From: Aphelocoma coerulescens
Taxonomy: Eukaryota; Chordata; Aves; Passeriformes; Corvidae
Length of the DNA stretch: 64,000 bases
Direction of reading: 5' to 3'
Assembly: GCF_041296385.1 (NCBI RefSeq)
Contig: NW_027183610.1
Span: 1-64,000 of the forward strand
This document shows positions 9,072-22,679 of the stretch, in pieces. Both the position numbers and the translations under genes were made by a program. The notes beneath the pieces were generated by a model. The model did not search any database and was not told the origin of the DNA. It was given only the letters and a program-made list of their open reading frames with translations. Numbering within the stretch: position 1 is the first letter of the stretch; every line of letters begins with the position of its first letter.

Positions 9072-11339
9072 GTCCAGCTGCATGCCAGGAGTGAGCACAA
9101 AATCTACCTGCATTCTCTGCAGCATGCCATCCTGGAGCAGAGCCATTGCCAAAGGAAGCCGTGAGCCCGTGCCAAGCCAGTGCCGGAGTGGGATCCTAGC
9201 AGCACCTGTGGAAGCCGGGAGAGAGGAGCCCACCTGGAGCAGGTTCGTGCAGGATTAATCATCCCGTGGCTTCCCACCAGGGTCCTGTTGCTTCCAAAAG
9301 GCCCCACAGTGTCACTGTGGCCCCTCGGTTCCACCAGGTTCCATAGCGTCACTGTGGTGCCCAGGGTTCCGTCAGCTTCGCCAGCATCCCCACGGTCTGC
9401 AGAGCTCCCCGAGCTTCTGTGGTGTCACAGTGGAGGCAGGGTTGCATCAGGTTCCATAGCATCAGCACGGTCTCCAGGGCTCCCAGAGGTTCTGTGGTGT
9501 CACAGTGGAGGCAGGGTTGCATCAGGTTCCATAGCATCACCACAGTCTCCAGGGCTCCCTGAGCTTCTGTGGTGTCACAGTGGAGGCAGGGTTGCATCAG
9601 GTTCCATAGCATCAGCACGGTCTCCAGGGCTCCCAGAGGTTCTGTGGTGTCACAGAGGAGGCAGGGTTGCATCAGGTTCCATAGCATCACCACGGTCTCC
9701 AGGGCTCCAAGAGCTTCTGTGGTGTCACAGAGGAGGCAGGGTTGCATCAGGTTCAATAGCATCAGCACGGTCTCCAGGGCTCCCCTGAGCTTCTGTGGTG
9801 GTGTCACAGAGGAGCCAGGCTTCCTTGTAGTTCCCCAGCATCACAAAGGCTCTCCTGGGAGCCACGGGTCACAAAGCACCGTGGGCTCTGTGCAGCCCCG
9901 CTGTGTCACAATGGCCGCTGGCTTCCACGAGCCCCCGCAGTGTCCCAGTGGGCCCCGTGGCTTTAGGAGTGGGTGGCTGGGAGTTGGTGCCAGCGGCTGG
10001 GGGAGCAGCAGCAGGGACTGTGTGTGGACAGTGCCATGGCCACTTGTGTGGCCACTGGTGTCTCTGTGTCAGGCACAGCCGTGGTGTGTAACACCGGCTC
10101 TGGGTCCTTTGGCTGTGCAGGTGGCAGTCACGGCCTGGAGCAGGGCTGCTCCCGGGGGACAGCCTGGGGCAGGAGGCTGCTGGAGATTCATTCCCCACAC
10201 TCCTTGTCATGAGGTGCTCAGAGTGATTGGAAAGGCTGTTGGCAGCAGGCAGTTCTCTGGGTTCAAGCTGTGGAGCTGTCAGCGGGAATGCAAAGGCCAA
10301 GCTGGTGAGCCTTTTGTCCTGGTGCCTTTAGTGTGTGAGCAGTCCCTGGTGCCGTTGTCTTTGGATCCTGAGTGTGGGAGAGGCAAGGCTTAGGATGGTG
10401 CGTAGAGCTGAGAAGGAAAGTGCCGAGAGCAGCGTGTGTGCTGCTGCTTTGAGGGGTGCAGTTGAAGTTGTAGGCAGCAAGAGCTTTCTCAGCTGGCCCT
10501 TTTGTGAGCTCTGCTTTTGCCAGATGACTTCCATCTTACCCTCTTACCATCTTAGCCTCTCATTTTTGCATATCCCAAACCCCCTTCCAAACATCCAGCA
10601 GCTGCTTGTAAAGAAGAAGTCCTAGAACAAAAAGCCAGTGCTGCCTTTCATAGCCCCTTTGCTGTCTATGAAGTAGAGGAAAGAAGCTAGTGAGACGCAC
10701 TTTCTTTCTCAACTCCATAGAGCGCATCCTTCTCTCAAGGTGGCAGAGTCCTTGGCGGAAGTGAAGCATCTGCAGCTGCAGTTCAGACTGAGAGATGTGC
10801 CAGGACAGGAAACATTTGCTGACCTTCCCTGTTCCCTGTGCAACATGATTCTCGCATCCCAGTCACTTTCACATACCTTCGGTATCCCTGAGTCCAAGCA
10901 GCTAAAGCTCACAGAGACAGAAGTGTCAGGAAGGAAAACGTTCCAAAAGCACCCCCTTCTCTTATCAGCATATAAATTGTGCACAACAGGCTGCGGCACC
11001 GAACCTTCCTTCTCAGATAGACATGCCATCACACTTTTCACTCTTGCAGCTCGGTTGAAAAGCTCCAGCAGCTGCTCCCGCAATAGCAAAAGGTTCTAGA
11101 AGTGAAAGCCAGTTTGGGGCTGCACCTTCTCCTTGCCGCATGTAAGCCACACCAAACTCCCTGATGCACTCTGTCCTCCCCTTCTCAAAGGAGTAGACGG
11201 TGGCATCAGGACACACCTGTGTCCCAGCAGCTGGGTGCCCAGCCGGGAGCAGGAGCAGGGCTGGGGCTGCTCCCAAAGTTGCCCCGCCCCAATGCCAGAG
11301 CCGGACATATGCTGAGGGGGGGCTGGATCAGGCTTTATT
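9072..11339 (+). repeat. Monomer unit 5
   Basis: The 75-bp block is 9415-9790. L-site T at 10069. I see no difference from unit 3. Confidence 0.97.
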
Positions 11340-13607
11340 GTCCAGCTGCATGCCAGGAGTGAGCACAAAATCTACCTGCATTCTCTGCAGCATGCCATCC
11401 TGGAGCAGAGCCATTGCCAAAGGAAGCCGTGAGCCCGTGCCAAGCCAGTGCCGGAGTGGGATCCTAGCAGCACCTGTGGAAGCCGGGAGAGAGGAGCCCA
11501 CCTGGAGCAGGTTCGTGCAGGATTAATCATCCCGTGGCTTCCCACCAGGGTCCTGTTGCTTCCAAAAGGCCCCACAGTGTCACTGTGGCCCCTCGGTTCC
11601 ACCAGGTTCCATAGCGTCACTGTGGTGCCCAGGGTTCCGTCAGCTTCGCCAGCATCCCCACGGTCTGCAGAGCTCCCCGAGCTTCTGTGGTGTCACAGTG
11701 GAGGCAGGGTTGCATCAGGTTCCATAGCATCAGCACGGTCTCCAGGGCTCCCAGAGGTTCTGTGGTGTCACAGTGGAGGCAGGGTTGCATCAGGTTCCAT
11801 AGCATCACCACAGTCTCCAGGGCTCCCTGAGCTTCTGTGGTGTCACAGTGGAGGCAGGGTTGCATCAGGTTCCATAGCATCAGCACGGTCTCCAGGGCTC
11901 CCAGAGGTTCTGTGGTGTCACAGAGGAGGCAGGGTTGCATCAGGTTCCATAGCATCACCACGGTCTCCAGGGCTCCAAGAGCTTCTGTGGTGTCACAGAG
12001 GAGGCAGGGTTGCATCAGGTTCAATAGCATCAGCACGGTCTCCAGGGCTCCCCTGAGCTTCTGTGGTGGTGTCACAGAGGAGCCAGGCTTCCTTGTAGTT
12101 CCCCAGCATCACAAAGGCTCTCCTGGGAGCCACGGGTCACAAAGCACCGTGGGCTCTGTGCAGCCCCGCTGTGTCACAATGGCCGCTGGCTTCCACGAGC
12201 CCCCGCAGTGTCCCAGTGGGCCCCGTGGCTTTAGGAGTGGGTGGCTGGGAGTTGGTGCCAGCGGCTGGGGGAGCAGCAGCAGGGACTGTGTGTGGACAGT
12301 GCCATGGCCACTTGTGTGGCCACTGGTGTCTCTGTGTCAGGCACAGCCGTGGTGTGTAACACCGGCTCTGGGTCCTTTGGCTGTGCAGGTGGCAGTCACG
12401 GCCTGGAGCAGGGCTGCTCCCGGGGGACAGCCTGGGGCAGGAGGCTGCTGGAGATTCATTCCCCACACTCCTTGTCATGAGGTGCTCAGAGTGATTGGAA
12501 AGGCTGTTGGCAGCAGGCAGTTCTCTGGGTTCAAGCTGTGGAGCTGTCAGCGGGAATGCAAAGGCCAAGCTGGTGAGCCTTTTGTCCTGGTGCCTTTAGT
12601 GTGTGAGCAGTCCCTGGTGCCGTTGTCTTTGGATCCTGAGTGTGGGAGAGGCAAGGCTTAGGATGGTGCGTAGAGCTGAGAAGGAAAGTGCCGAGAGCAG
12701 CGTGTGTGCTGCTGCTTTGAGGGGTGCAGTTGAAGTTGTAGGCAGCAAGAGCTTTCTCAGCTGGCCCTTTTGTGAGCTCTGCTTTTGCCAGATGACTTCC
12801 ATCTTACCCTCTTACCATCTTAGCCTCTCATTTTTGCATATCCCAAACCCCCTTCCAAACATCCAGCAGCTGCTTGTAAAGAAGAAGTCCTAGAACAAAA
12901 AGCCAGTGCTGCCTTTCATAGCCCCTTTGCTGTCTATGAAGTAGAGGAAAGAAGCTAGTGAGACGCACTTTCTTTCTCAACTCCATAGAGCGCATCCTTC
13001 TCTCAAGGTGGCAGAGTCCTTGGCGGAAGTGAAGCATCTGCAGCTGCAGTTCAGACTGAGAGATGTGCCAGGACAGGAAACATTTGCTGACCTTCCCTGT
13101 TCCCTGTGCAACATGATTCTCGCATCCCAGTCACTTTCACATACCTTCGGTATCCCTGAGTCCAAGCAGCTAAAGCTCACAGAGACAGAAGTGTCAGGAA
13201 GGAAAACGTTCCAAAAGCACCCCCTTCTCTTATCAGCATATAAATTGTGCACAACAGGCTGCGGCACCGAACCTTCCTTCTCAGATAGACATGCCATCAC
13301 ACTTTTCACTCTTGCAGCTCGGTTGAAAAGCTCCAGCAGCTGCTCCCGCAATAGCAAAAGGTTCTAGAAGTGAAAGCCAGTTTGGGGCTGCACCTTCTCC
13401 TTGCCGCATGTAAGCCACACCAAACTCCCTGATGCACTCTGTCCTCCCCTTCTCAAAGGAGTAGACGGTGGCATCAGGACACACCTGTGTCCCAGCAGCT
13501 GGGTGCCCAGCCGGGAGCAGGAGCAGGGCTGGGGCTGCTCCCAAAGTTGCCCCGCCCCAATGCCAGAGCCGGACATATGCTGAGGGGGGGCTGGATCAGG
13601 CTTTATT
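11340..13607 (+). repeat. Monomer unit 6
   Basis: The 75-bp block is 11683-12058. L-site T at 12337. I see no difference from unit 3. Confidence 0.97.
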
Positions 13608-15875
13608 GTCCAGCTGCATGCCAGGAGTGAGCACAAAATCTACCTGCATTCTCTGCAGCATGCCATCCTGGAGCAGAGCCATTGCCAAAGGAAGCCGTGA
13701 GCCCGTGCCAAGCCAGTGCCGGAGTGGGATCCTAGCAGCACCTGTGGAAGCCGGGAGAGAGGAGCCCACCTGGAGCAGGTTCGTGCAGGATTAATCATCC
13801 CGTGGCTTCCCACCAGGGTCCTGTTGCTTCCAAAAGGCCCCACAGTGTCACTGTGGCCCCTCGGTTCCACCAGGTTCCATAGCGTCACTGTGGTGCCCAG
13901 GGTTCCGTCAGCTTCGCCAGCATCCCCACGGTCTGCAGAGCTCCCCGAGCTTCTGTGGTGTCACAGTGGAGGCAGGGTTGCATCAGGTTCCATAGCATCA
14001 GCACGGTCTCCAGGGCTCCCAGAGGTTCTGTGGTGTCACAGTGGAGGCAGGGTTGCATCAGGTTCCATAGCATCACCACAGTCTCCAGGGCTCCCTGAGC
14101 TTCTGTGGTGTCACAGTGGAGGCAGGGTTGCATCAGGTTCCATAGCATCAGCACGGTCTCCAGGGCTCCCAGAGGTTCTGTGGTGTCACAGAGGAGGCAG
14201 GGTTGCATCAGGTTCCATAGCATCACCACGGTCTCCAGGGCTCCAAGAGCTTCTGTGGTGTCACAGAGGAGGCAGGGTTGCATCAGGTTCAATAGCATCA
14301 GCACGGTCTCCAGGGCTCCCCTGAGCTTCTGTGGTGGTGTCACAGAGGAGCCAGGCTTCCTTGTAGTTCCCCAGCATCACAAAGGCTCTCCTGGGAGCCA
14401 CGGGTCACAAAGCACCGTGGGCTCTGTGCAGCCCCGCTGTGTCACAATGGCCGCTGGCTTCCACGAGCCCCCGCAGTGTCCCAGTGGGCCCCGTGGCTTT
14501 AGGAGTGGGTGGCTGGGAGTTGGTGCCAGCGGCTGGGGGAGCAGCAGCAGGGACTGTGTGTGGACAGTGCCATGGCCACTTGTGTGGCCACTGGTGTCTC
14601 TGTGTCAGGCACAGCCGTGGTGTGTAACACCGGCTCTGGGTCCTTTGGCTGTGCAGGTGGCAGTCACGGCCTGGAGCAGGGCTGCTCCCGGGGGACAGCC
14701 TGGGGCAGGAGGCTGCTGGAGATTCATTCCCCACACTCCTTGTCATGAGGTGCTCAGAGTGATTGGAAAGGCTGTTGGCAGCAGGCAGTTCTCTGGGTTC
14801 AAGCTGTGGAGCTGTCAGCGGGAATGCAAAGGCCAAGCTGGTGAGCCTTTTGTCCTGGTGCCTTTAGTGTGTGAGCAGTCCCTGGTGCCGTTGTCTTTGG
14901 ATCCTGAGTGTGGGAGAGGCAAGGCTTAGGATGGTGCGTAGAGCTGAGAAGGAAAGTGCCGAGAGCAGCGTGTGTGCTGCTGCTTTGAGGGGTGCAGTTG
15001 AAGTTGTAGGCAGCAAGAGCTTTCTCAGCTGGCCCTTTTGTGAGCTCTGCTTTTGCCAGATGACTTCCATCTTACCCTCTTACCATCTTAGCCTCTCATT
15101 TTTGCATATCCCAAACCCCCTTCCAAACATCCAGCAGCTGCTTGTAAAGAAGAAGTCCTAGAACAAAAAGCCAGTGCTGCCTTTCATAGCCCCTTTGCTG
15201 TCTATGAAGTAGAGGAAAGAAGCTAGTGAGACGCACTTTCTTTCTCAACTCCATAGAGCGCATCCTTCTCTCAAGGTGGCAGAGTCCTTGGCGGAAGTGA
15301 AGCATCTGCAGCTGCAGTTCAGACTGAGAGATGTGCCAGGACAGGAAACATTTGCTGACCTTCCCTGTTCCCTGTGCAACATGATTCTCGCATCCCAGTC
15401 ACTTTCACATACCTTCGGTATCCCTGAGTCCAAGCAGCTAAAGCTCACAGAGACAGAAGTGTCAGGAAGGAAAACGTTCCAAAAGCACCCCCTTCTCTTA
15501 TCAGCATATAAATTGTGCACAACAGGCTGCGGCACCGAACCTTCCTTCTCAGATAGACATGCCATCACACTTTTCACTCTTGCAGCTCGGTTGAAAAGCT
15601 CCAGCAGCTGCTCCCGCAATAGCAAAAGGTTCTAGAAGTGAAAGCCAGTTTGGGGCTGCACCTTCTCCTTGCCGCATGTAAGCCACACCAAACTCCCTGA
15701 TGCACTCTGTCCTCCCCTTCTCAAAGGAGTAGACGGTGGCATCAGGACACACCTGTGTCCCAGCAGCTGGGTGCCCAGCCGGGAGCAGGAGCAGGGCTGG
15801 GGCTGCTCCCAAAGTTGCCCCGCCCCAATGCCAGAGCCGGACATATGCTGAGGGGGGGCTGGATCAGGCTTTATT
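13608..15875 (+). repeat. Monomer unit 7
   Basis: The 75-bp block is 13951-14326. L-site T at 14605. I see no difference from unit 3. Confidence 0.97.
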
Positions 15876-18143
15876 GTCCAGCTGCATGCCAGGAGTGAGC
15901 ACAAAATCTACCTGCATTCTCTGCAGCATGCCATCCTGGAGCAGAGCCATTGCCAAAGGAAGCCGTGAGCCCGTGCCAAGCCAGTGCCGGAGTGGGATCC
16001 TAGCAGCACCTGTGGAAGCCGGGAGAGAGGAGCCCACCTGGAGCAGGTTCGTGCAGGATTAATCATCCCGTGGCTTCCCACCAGGGTCCTGTTGCTTCCA
16101 AAAGGCCCCACAGTGTCACTGTGGCCCCTCGGTTCCACCAGGTTCCATAGCGTCACTGTGGTGCCCAGGGTTCCGTCAGCTTCGCCAGCATCCCCACGGT
16201 CTGCAGAGCTCCCCGAGCTTCTGTGGTGTCACAGTGGAGGCAGGGTTGCATCAGGTTCCATAGCATCAGCACGGTCTCCAGGGCTCCCAGAGGTTCTGTG
16301 GTGTCACAGTGGAGGCAGGGTTGCATCAGGTTCCATAGCATCACCACAGTCTCCAGGGCTCCCTGAGCTTCTGTGGTGTCACAGTGGAGGCAGGGTTGCA
16401 TCAGGTTCCATAGCATCAGCACGGTCTCCAGGGCTCCCAGAGGTTCTGTGGTGTCACAGAGGAGGCAGGGTTGCATCAGGTTCCATAGCATCACCACGGT
16501 CTCCAGGGCTCCAAGAGCTTCTGTGGTGTCACAGAGGAGGCAGGGTTGCATCAGGTTCAATAGCATCAGCACGGTCTCCAGGGCTCCCCTGAGCTTCTGT
16601 GGTGGTGTCACAGAGGAGCCAGGCTTCCTTGTAGTTCCCCAGCATCACAAAGGCTCTCCTGGGAGCCACGGGTCACAAAGCACCGTGGGCTCTGTGCAGC
16701 CCCGCTGTGTCACAATGGCCGCTGGCTTCCACGAGCCCCCGCAGTGTCCCAGTGGGCCCCGTGGCTTTAGGAGTGGGTGGCTGGGAGTTGGTGCCAGCGG
16801 CTGGGGGAGCAGCAGCAGGGACTGTGTGTGGACAGTGCCATGGCCACTTGTGTGGCCACTGGTGTCTCTGTGTCAGGCACAGCCGTGGTGTGTAACACCG
16901 GCTCTGGGTCCTTTGGCTGTGCAGGTGGCAGTCACGGCCTGGAGCAGGGCTGCTCCCGGGGGACAGCCTGGGGCAGGAGGCTGCTGGAGATTCATTCCCC
17001 ACACTCCTTGTCATGAGGTGCTCAGAGTGATTGGAAAGGCTGTTGGCAGCAGGCAGTTCTCTGGGTTCAAGCTGTGGAGCTGTCAGCGGGAATGCAAAGG
17101 CCAAGCTGGTGAGCCTTTTGTCCTGGTGCCTTTAGTGTGTGAGCAGTCCCTGGTGCCGTTGTCTTTGGATCCTGAGTGTGGGAGAGGCAAGGCTTAGGAT
17201 GGTGCGTAGAGCTGAGAAGGAAAGTGCCGAGAGCAGCGTGTGTGCTGCTGCTTTGAGGGGTGCAGTTGAAGTTGTAGGCAGCAAGAGCTTTCTCAGCTGG
17301 CCCTTTTGTGAGCTCTGCTTTTGCCAGATGACTTCCATCTTACCCTCTTACCATCTTAGCCTCTCATTTTTGCATATCCCAAACCCCCTTCCAAACATCC
17401 AGCAGCTGCTTGTAAAGAAGAAGTCCTAGAACAAAAAGCCAGTGCTGCCTTTCATAGCCCCTTTGCTGTCTATGAAGTAGAGGAAAGAAGCTAGTGAGAC
17501 GCACTTTCTTTCTCAACTCCATAGAGCGCATCCTTCTCTCAAGGTGGCAGAGTCCTTGGCGGAAGTGAAGCATCTGCAGCTGCAGTTCAGACTGAGAGAT
17601 GTGCCAGGACAGGAAACATTTGCTGACCTTCCCTGTTCCCTGTGCAACATGATTCTCGCATCCCAGTCACTTTCACATACCTTCGGTATCCCTGAGTCCA
17701 AGCAGCTAAAGCTCACAGAGACAGAAGTGTCAGGAAGGAAAACGTTCCAAAAGCACCCCCTTCTCTTATCAGCATATAAATTGTGCACAACAGGCTGCGG
17801 CACCGAACCTTCCTTCTCAGATAGACATGCCATCACACTTTTCACTCTTGCAGCTCGGTTGAAAAGCTCCAGCAGCTGCTCCCGCAATAGCAAAAGGTTC
17901 TAGAAGTGAAAGCCAGTTTGGGGCTGCACCTTCTCCTTGCCGCATGTAAGCCACACCAAACTCCCTGATGCACTCTGTCCTCCCCTTCTCAAAGGAGTAG
18001 ACGGTGGCATCAGGACACACCTGTGTCCCAGCAGCTGGGTGCCCAGCCGGGAGCAGGAGCAGGGCTGGGGCTGCTCCCAAAGTTGCCCCGCCCCAATGCC
18101 AGAGCCGGACATATGCTGAGGGGGGGCTGGATCAGGCTTTATT
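15876..18143 (+). repeat. Monomer unit 8
   Basis: The 75-bp block is 16219-16594. L-site T at 16873. Last of the six copies that look the same; the next unit differs at several sites. Confidence 0.97.
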
Positions 18144-20411
18144 GTCCAGCTGCATGCCAGGAGTGAGCACAAAATCTACCTGCATTCTCTGCAGCATGCC
18201 ATCCTGGAGCAGAGCCATTGCCAAAGGAAGCCGTCAGCCCGTGCCAAGCCAGTGCCGGAGTGGGATCCTAGCAGCACCTGTGGAAGCCGGGAGAGAGGAG
18301 CCCACCTGGAGCAGGTTCGTGCAGGATTAATCATCCCGTGGCTTCCCACCAGGGTCCTGTTGCTTCCAAAAGGCCCCACAGCGTCACTGTGGCCCCTCGG
18401 TTCCACCAGGTTCCATAGCGTCACTGTGGTGCCCAGGGTTCCGTCAGCTTCGCCAGCATCCCCACGGTCTGCAGAGCTCCCCGAGCTTCTGTGGTGTCAC
18501 AGTGGAGGCAGGGTTGCATCAGGTTCCATAGCATCAGCACGGTCTCCAGGGCTCCCAGAGGTTCTGTGGTGTCACAGTGGAGGCAGGGTTGCATCAGGTT
18601 CCATAGCATCACCACAGTCTCCAGGGCTCCCTGAGCTTCTGTGGTGTCACAGTGGAGGCAGGGTTGCATCAGGTTCCATAGCATCAGCACGGTCTCCAGG
18701 GCTCCCAGAGGTTCTGTGGTGTCACAGAGGAGGCAGGGTTGCATCAGGTTCCATAGCATCAGCACGGTCTCCAGGGCTCCAAGAGCTTCTGTGGTGTCAC
18801 AGAGGAGGCAGGGTTGCATCAGGTTCAATAGCATCAGCACGGTCTCCAGGGCTCCCCTGAGCTTCTGTGGTGGTGTCACAGAGGAGCCAGGCTTCCTTGT
18901 AGTTCCCCAGCATCACAAAGGCTCTCCTGGGAGCCACGGGTCACAAAGCACCGTGGGCTCTGTGCAGCCCCGCTGTGTCACAATGGCCGCTGGCTTCCAC
19001 GAGCCCCCGCAGTGTCCCAGTGGGCCCCGTGGCTTTAGGAGTGGGTGGCTGGGAGTTGGTGCCAGCGGCTGGGGGAGCAGCAGCAGGGACTGTGTGTGGA
19101 CAGTGCCATGGCCACTTGTGTGGCCACTGGTGTCTCTGTGCCAGGCACAGCCGTGGTGTGTAACACCGGCTCTGGGTCCTTTGGCTGTGCAGGTGGCAGT
19201 CACGGCCTGGAGCAGGGCTGCTCCCGGGGGACAGCCTGGGGCAGGAGGCTGCTGGAGATTCATTCCCCACACTCCTTGTCATGAGGTGCTCAGAGTGATT
19301 GGAAAGGCTGTTGGCAGCAGGCAGTTCTCTGGGTTCAAGCTGTGGAGCTGTCAGCGGGAATGCAAAGGCCAAGCTGGTGAGCCTTTTGTCCTGGTGCCTT
19401 TAGTGTGTGAGCAGTCCCTGGTGCCGTTGTCTTTGGATCCTGAGTGTGGGAGAGGCAAGGCTTAGGATGGTGCGTAGAGCTGAGAAGGAAAGTGCCGAGA
19501 GCAGCGTGTGTGCTGCTGCTTTGAGGGGTGCAGTTGAAGTTGTAGGCAGCAAGAGCTTTCTCAGCTGGCCCTTTTGTGAGCTCTGCTTTTGCCAGATGAC
19601 TTCCATCTTACCCTCTTACCATCTTAGCCTCTCATTTTTGCATATCCCAAACCCCCTTCCAAACATCCAGCAGCTGCTTGTAAAGAAGAAGTCCTAGAAC
19701 AAAAAGCCAGTGCTGCCTTTCATAGCCCCTTTGCTGTCTATGAAGTAGAGGAAAGAAGCTAGTGAGACGCACTTTCTTTCTCAACTCCATAGAGCGCATC
19801 CTTCACTCAAGGTGGCAGAGTCCTTGGCGGAAGTGAAGCATCTGCAGCTGCAGTTCAGACTGAGAGATGTGCCAGGACAGGAAACATTTGCTGACCTTCC
19901 CTGTTCCCTGTGCAACATGATTCTCGCATCCCAGTCACTTTCACATACCTTCGGTATCCCTGAGTCCAAGCAGCTAAAGCTCACAGAGACAGAAGTGTCA
20001 GGAAGGAAAACGTTCCAAAAGCACCCCCTTCTCTTATCAGCATATAAATTGTGCACAACAGGCTGCGGCACCGAACCTTCCTTCTCAGATAGACATGCCA
20101 TCACACTTTTCACTCTTGCAGCTCGGTTGAAAAGCTCCAGCAGCTGCTCCCGCAATAGCAAAAGGTTCTAGAAGTGAAAGCCAGTTTGGGGCTGCACCTT
20201 CTCCTTGCCGCATGTAAGCCACACCAAACTCCCTGATGCACTCTGTCCTCCCCTTCTCAAAGGAGTAGACGGTGGCATCAGGACACACCTGTGTCCCAGC
20301 AGCTGGGTGCCCAGCCGGGAGCAGGAGCAGGGCTGGGGCTGCTCCCAAAGTTGCCCCGCCCCAATGCCAGAGCCGGACATATGCTGAGGGGGGGCTGGAT
20401 CAGGCTTTATT
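18144..20411 (+). repeat. Monomer unit 9 (divergent copy)
   Basis: The 75-bp block is 18487-18862. Marks are C at 18235 (shared only with unit 28), C at 18382 (shared with 10, 20, 22 and 24), G at 18762 (AGC form of the fourth 75-bp repeat), C at 19141 (L-site C, interrupting the T-type run between units 8 and 10), and a private A at 19805. The private A disrupts a minus-strand open frame present in all other complete copies. It looks like an inserted or converted copy of different ancestry. Confidence 0.97.
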
Positions 20412-22679
20412 GTCCAGCTGCATGCCAGGAGTGAGCACAAAATCTACCTGCATTCTCTGCAGCATGCCATCCTGGAGCAGAGCCATTGCCAAAGGAAGCC
20501 GTGAGCCCGTGCCAAGCCAGTGCCGGAGTGGGATCCTAGCAGCACCTGTGGAAGCCGGGAGAGAGGAGCCCACCTGGAGCAGGTTCGTGCAGGATTAATC
20601 ATCCCGTGGCTTCCCACCAGGGTCCTGTTGCTTCCAAAAGGCCCCACAGCGTCACTGTGGCCCCTCGGTTCCACCAGGTTCCATAGCGTCACTGTGGTGC
20701 CCAGGGTTCCGTCAGCTTCGCCAGCATCCCCACGGTCTGCAGAGCTCCCCGAGCTTCTGTGGTGTCACAGTGGAGGCAGGGTTGCATCAGGTTCCATAGC
20801 ATCAGCACGGTCTCCAGGGCTCCCAGAGGTTCTGTGGTGTCACAGTGGAGGCAGGGTTGCATCAGGTTCCATAGCATCACCACAGTCTCCAGGGCTCCCT
20901 GAGCTTCTGTGGTGTCACAGTGGAGGCAGGGTTGCATCAGGTTCCATAGCATCAGCACGGTCTCCAGGGCTCCCAGAGGTTCTGTGGTGTCACAGAGGAG
21001 GCAGGGTTGCATCAGGTTCCATAGCATCACCACGGTCTCCAGGGCTCCAAGAGCTTCTGTGGTGTCACAGAGGAGGCAGGGTTGCATCAGGTTCAATAGC
21101 ATCAGCACGGTCTCCAGGGCTCCCCTGAGCTTCTGTGGTGGTGTCACAGAGGAGCCAGGCTTCCTTGTAGTTCCCCAGCATCACAAAGGCTCTCCTGGGA
21201 GCCACGGGTCACAAAGCACCGTGGGCTCTGTGCAGCCCCGCTGTGTCACAATGGCCGCTGGCTTCCACGAGCCCCCGCAGTGTCCCAGTGGGCCCCGTGG
21301 CTTTAGGAGTGGGTGGCTGGGAGTTGGTGCCAGCGGCTGGGGGAGCAGCAGCAGGGACTGTGTGTGGACAGTGCCATGGCCACTTGTGTGGCCACTGGTG
21401 TCTCTGTGTCAGGCACAGCCGTGGTGTGTAACACCGGCTCTGGGTCCTTTGGCTGTGCAGGTGGCAGTCACGGCCTGGAGCAGGGCTGCTCCCGGGGGAC
21501 AGCCTGGGGCAGGAGGCTGCTGGAGATTCATTCCCCACACTCCTTGTCATGAGGTGCTCAGAGTGATTGGAAAGGCTGTTGGCAGCAGGCAGTTCTCTGG
21601 GTTCAAGCTGTGGAGCTGTCAGCGGGAATGCAAAGGCCAAGCTGGTGAGCCTTTTGTCCTGGTGCCTTTAGTGTGTGAGCAGTCCCTGGTGCCGTTGTCT
21701 TTGGATCCTGAGTGTGGGAGAGGCAAGGCTTAGGATGGTGCGTAGAGCTGAGAAGGAAAGTGCCGAGAGCAGCGTGTGTGCTGCTGCTTTGAGGGGTGCA
21801 GTTGAAGTTGTAGGCAGCAAGAGCTTTCTCAGCTGGCCCTTTTGTGAGCTCTGCTTTTGCCAGATGACTTCCATCTTACCCTCTTACCATCTTAGCCTCT
21901 CATTTTTGCATATCCCAAACCCCCTTCCAAACATCCAGCAGCTGCTTGTAAAGAAGAAGTCCTAGAACAAAAAGCCAGTGCTGCCTTTCATAGCCCCTTT
22001 GCTGTCTATGAAGTAGAGGAAAGAAGCTAGTGAGACGCACTTTCTTTCTCAACTCCATAGAGCGCATCCTTCTCTCAAGGTGGCAGAGTCCTTGGCGGAA
22101 GTGAAGCATCTGCAGCTGCAGTTCAGACTGAGAGATGTGCCAGGACAGGAAACATTTGCTGACCTTCCCTGTTCCCTGTGCAACATGATTCTCGCATCCC
22201 AGTCACTTTCACATACCTTCGGTATCCCTGAGTCCAAGCAGCTAAAGCTCACAGAGACAGAAGTGTCAGGAAGGAAAACGTTCCAAAAGCACCCCCTTCT
22301 CTTATCAGCATATAAATTGTGCACAACAGGCTGCGGCACCGAACCTTCCTTCTCAGATAGACATGCCATCACACTTTTCACTCTTGCAGCTCGGTTGAAA
22401 AGCTCCAGCAGCTGCTCCCGCAATAGCAAAAGGTTCTAGAAGTGAAAGCCAGTTTGGGGCTGCACCTTCTCCTTGCCGCATGTAAGCCACACCAAACTCC
22501 CTGATGCACTCTGTCCTCCCCTTCTCAAAGGAGTAGACGGTGGCATCAGGACACACCTGTGTCCCAGCAGCTGGGTGCCCAGCCGGGAGCAGGAGCAGGG
22601 CTGGGGCTGCTCCCAAAGTTGCCCCGCCCCAATGCCAGAGCCGGACATATGCTGAGGGGGGGCTGGATCAGGCTTTATT
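20412..22679 (+). repeat. Monomer unit 10
   Basis: The 75-bp block is 20755-21130. It combines C at 20650 (shared with unit 9) and T at 21409 (shared with 2-8), so it is mosaic between its left neighbours. It is the last T-type copy in the window. Confidence 0.97.
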
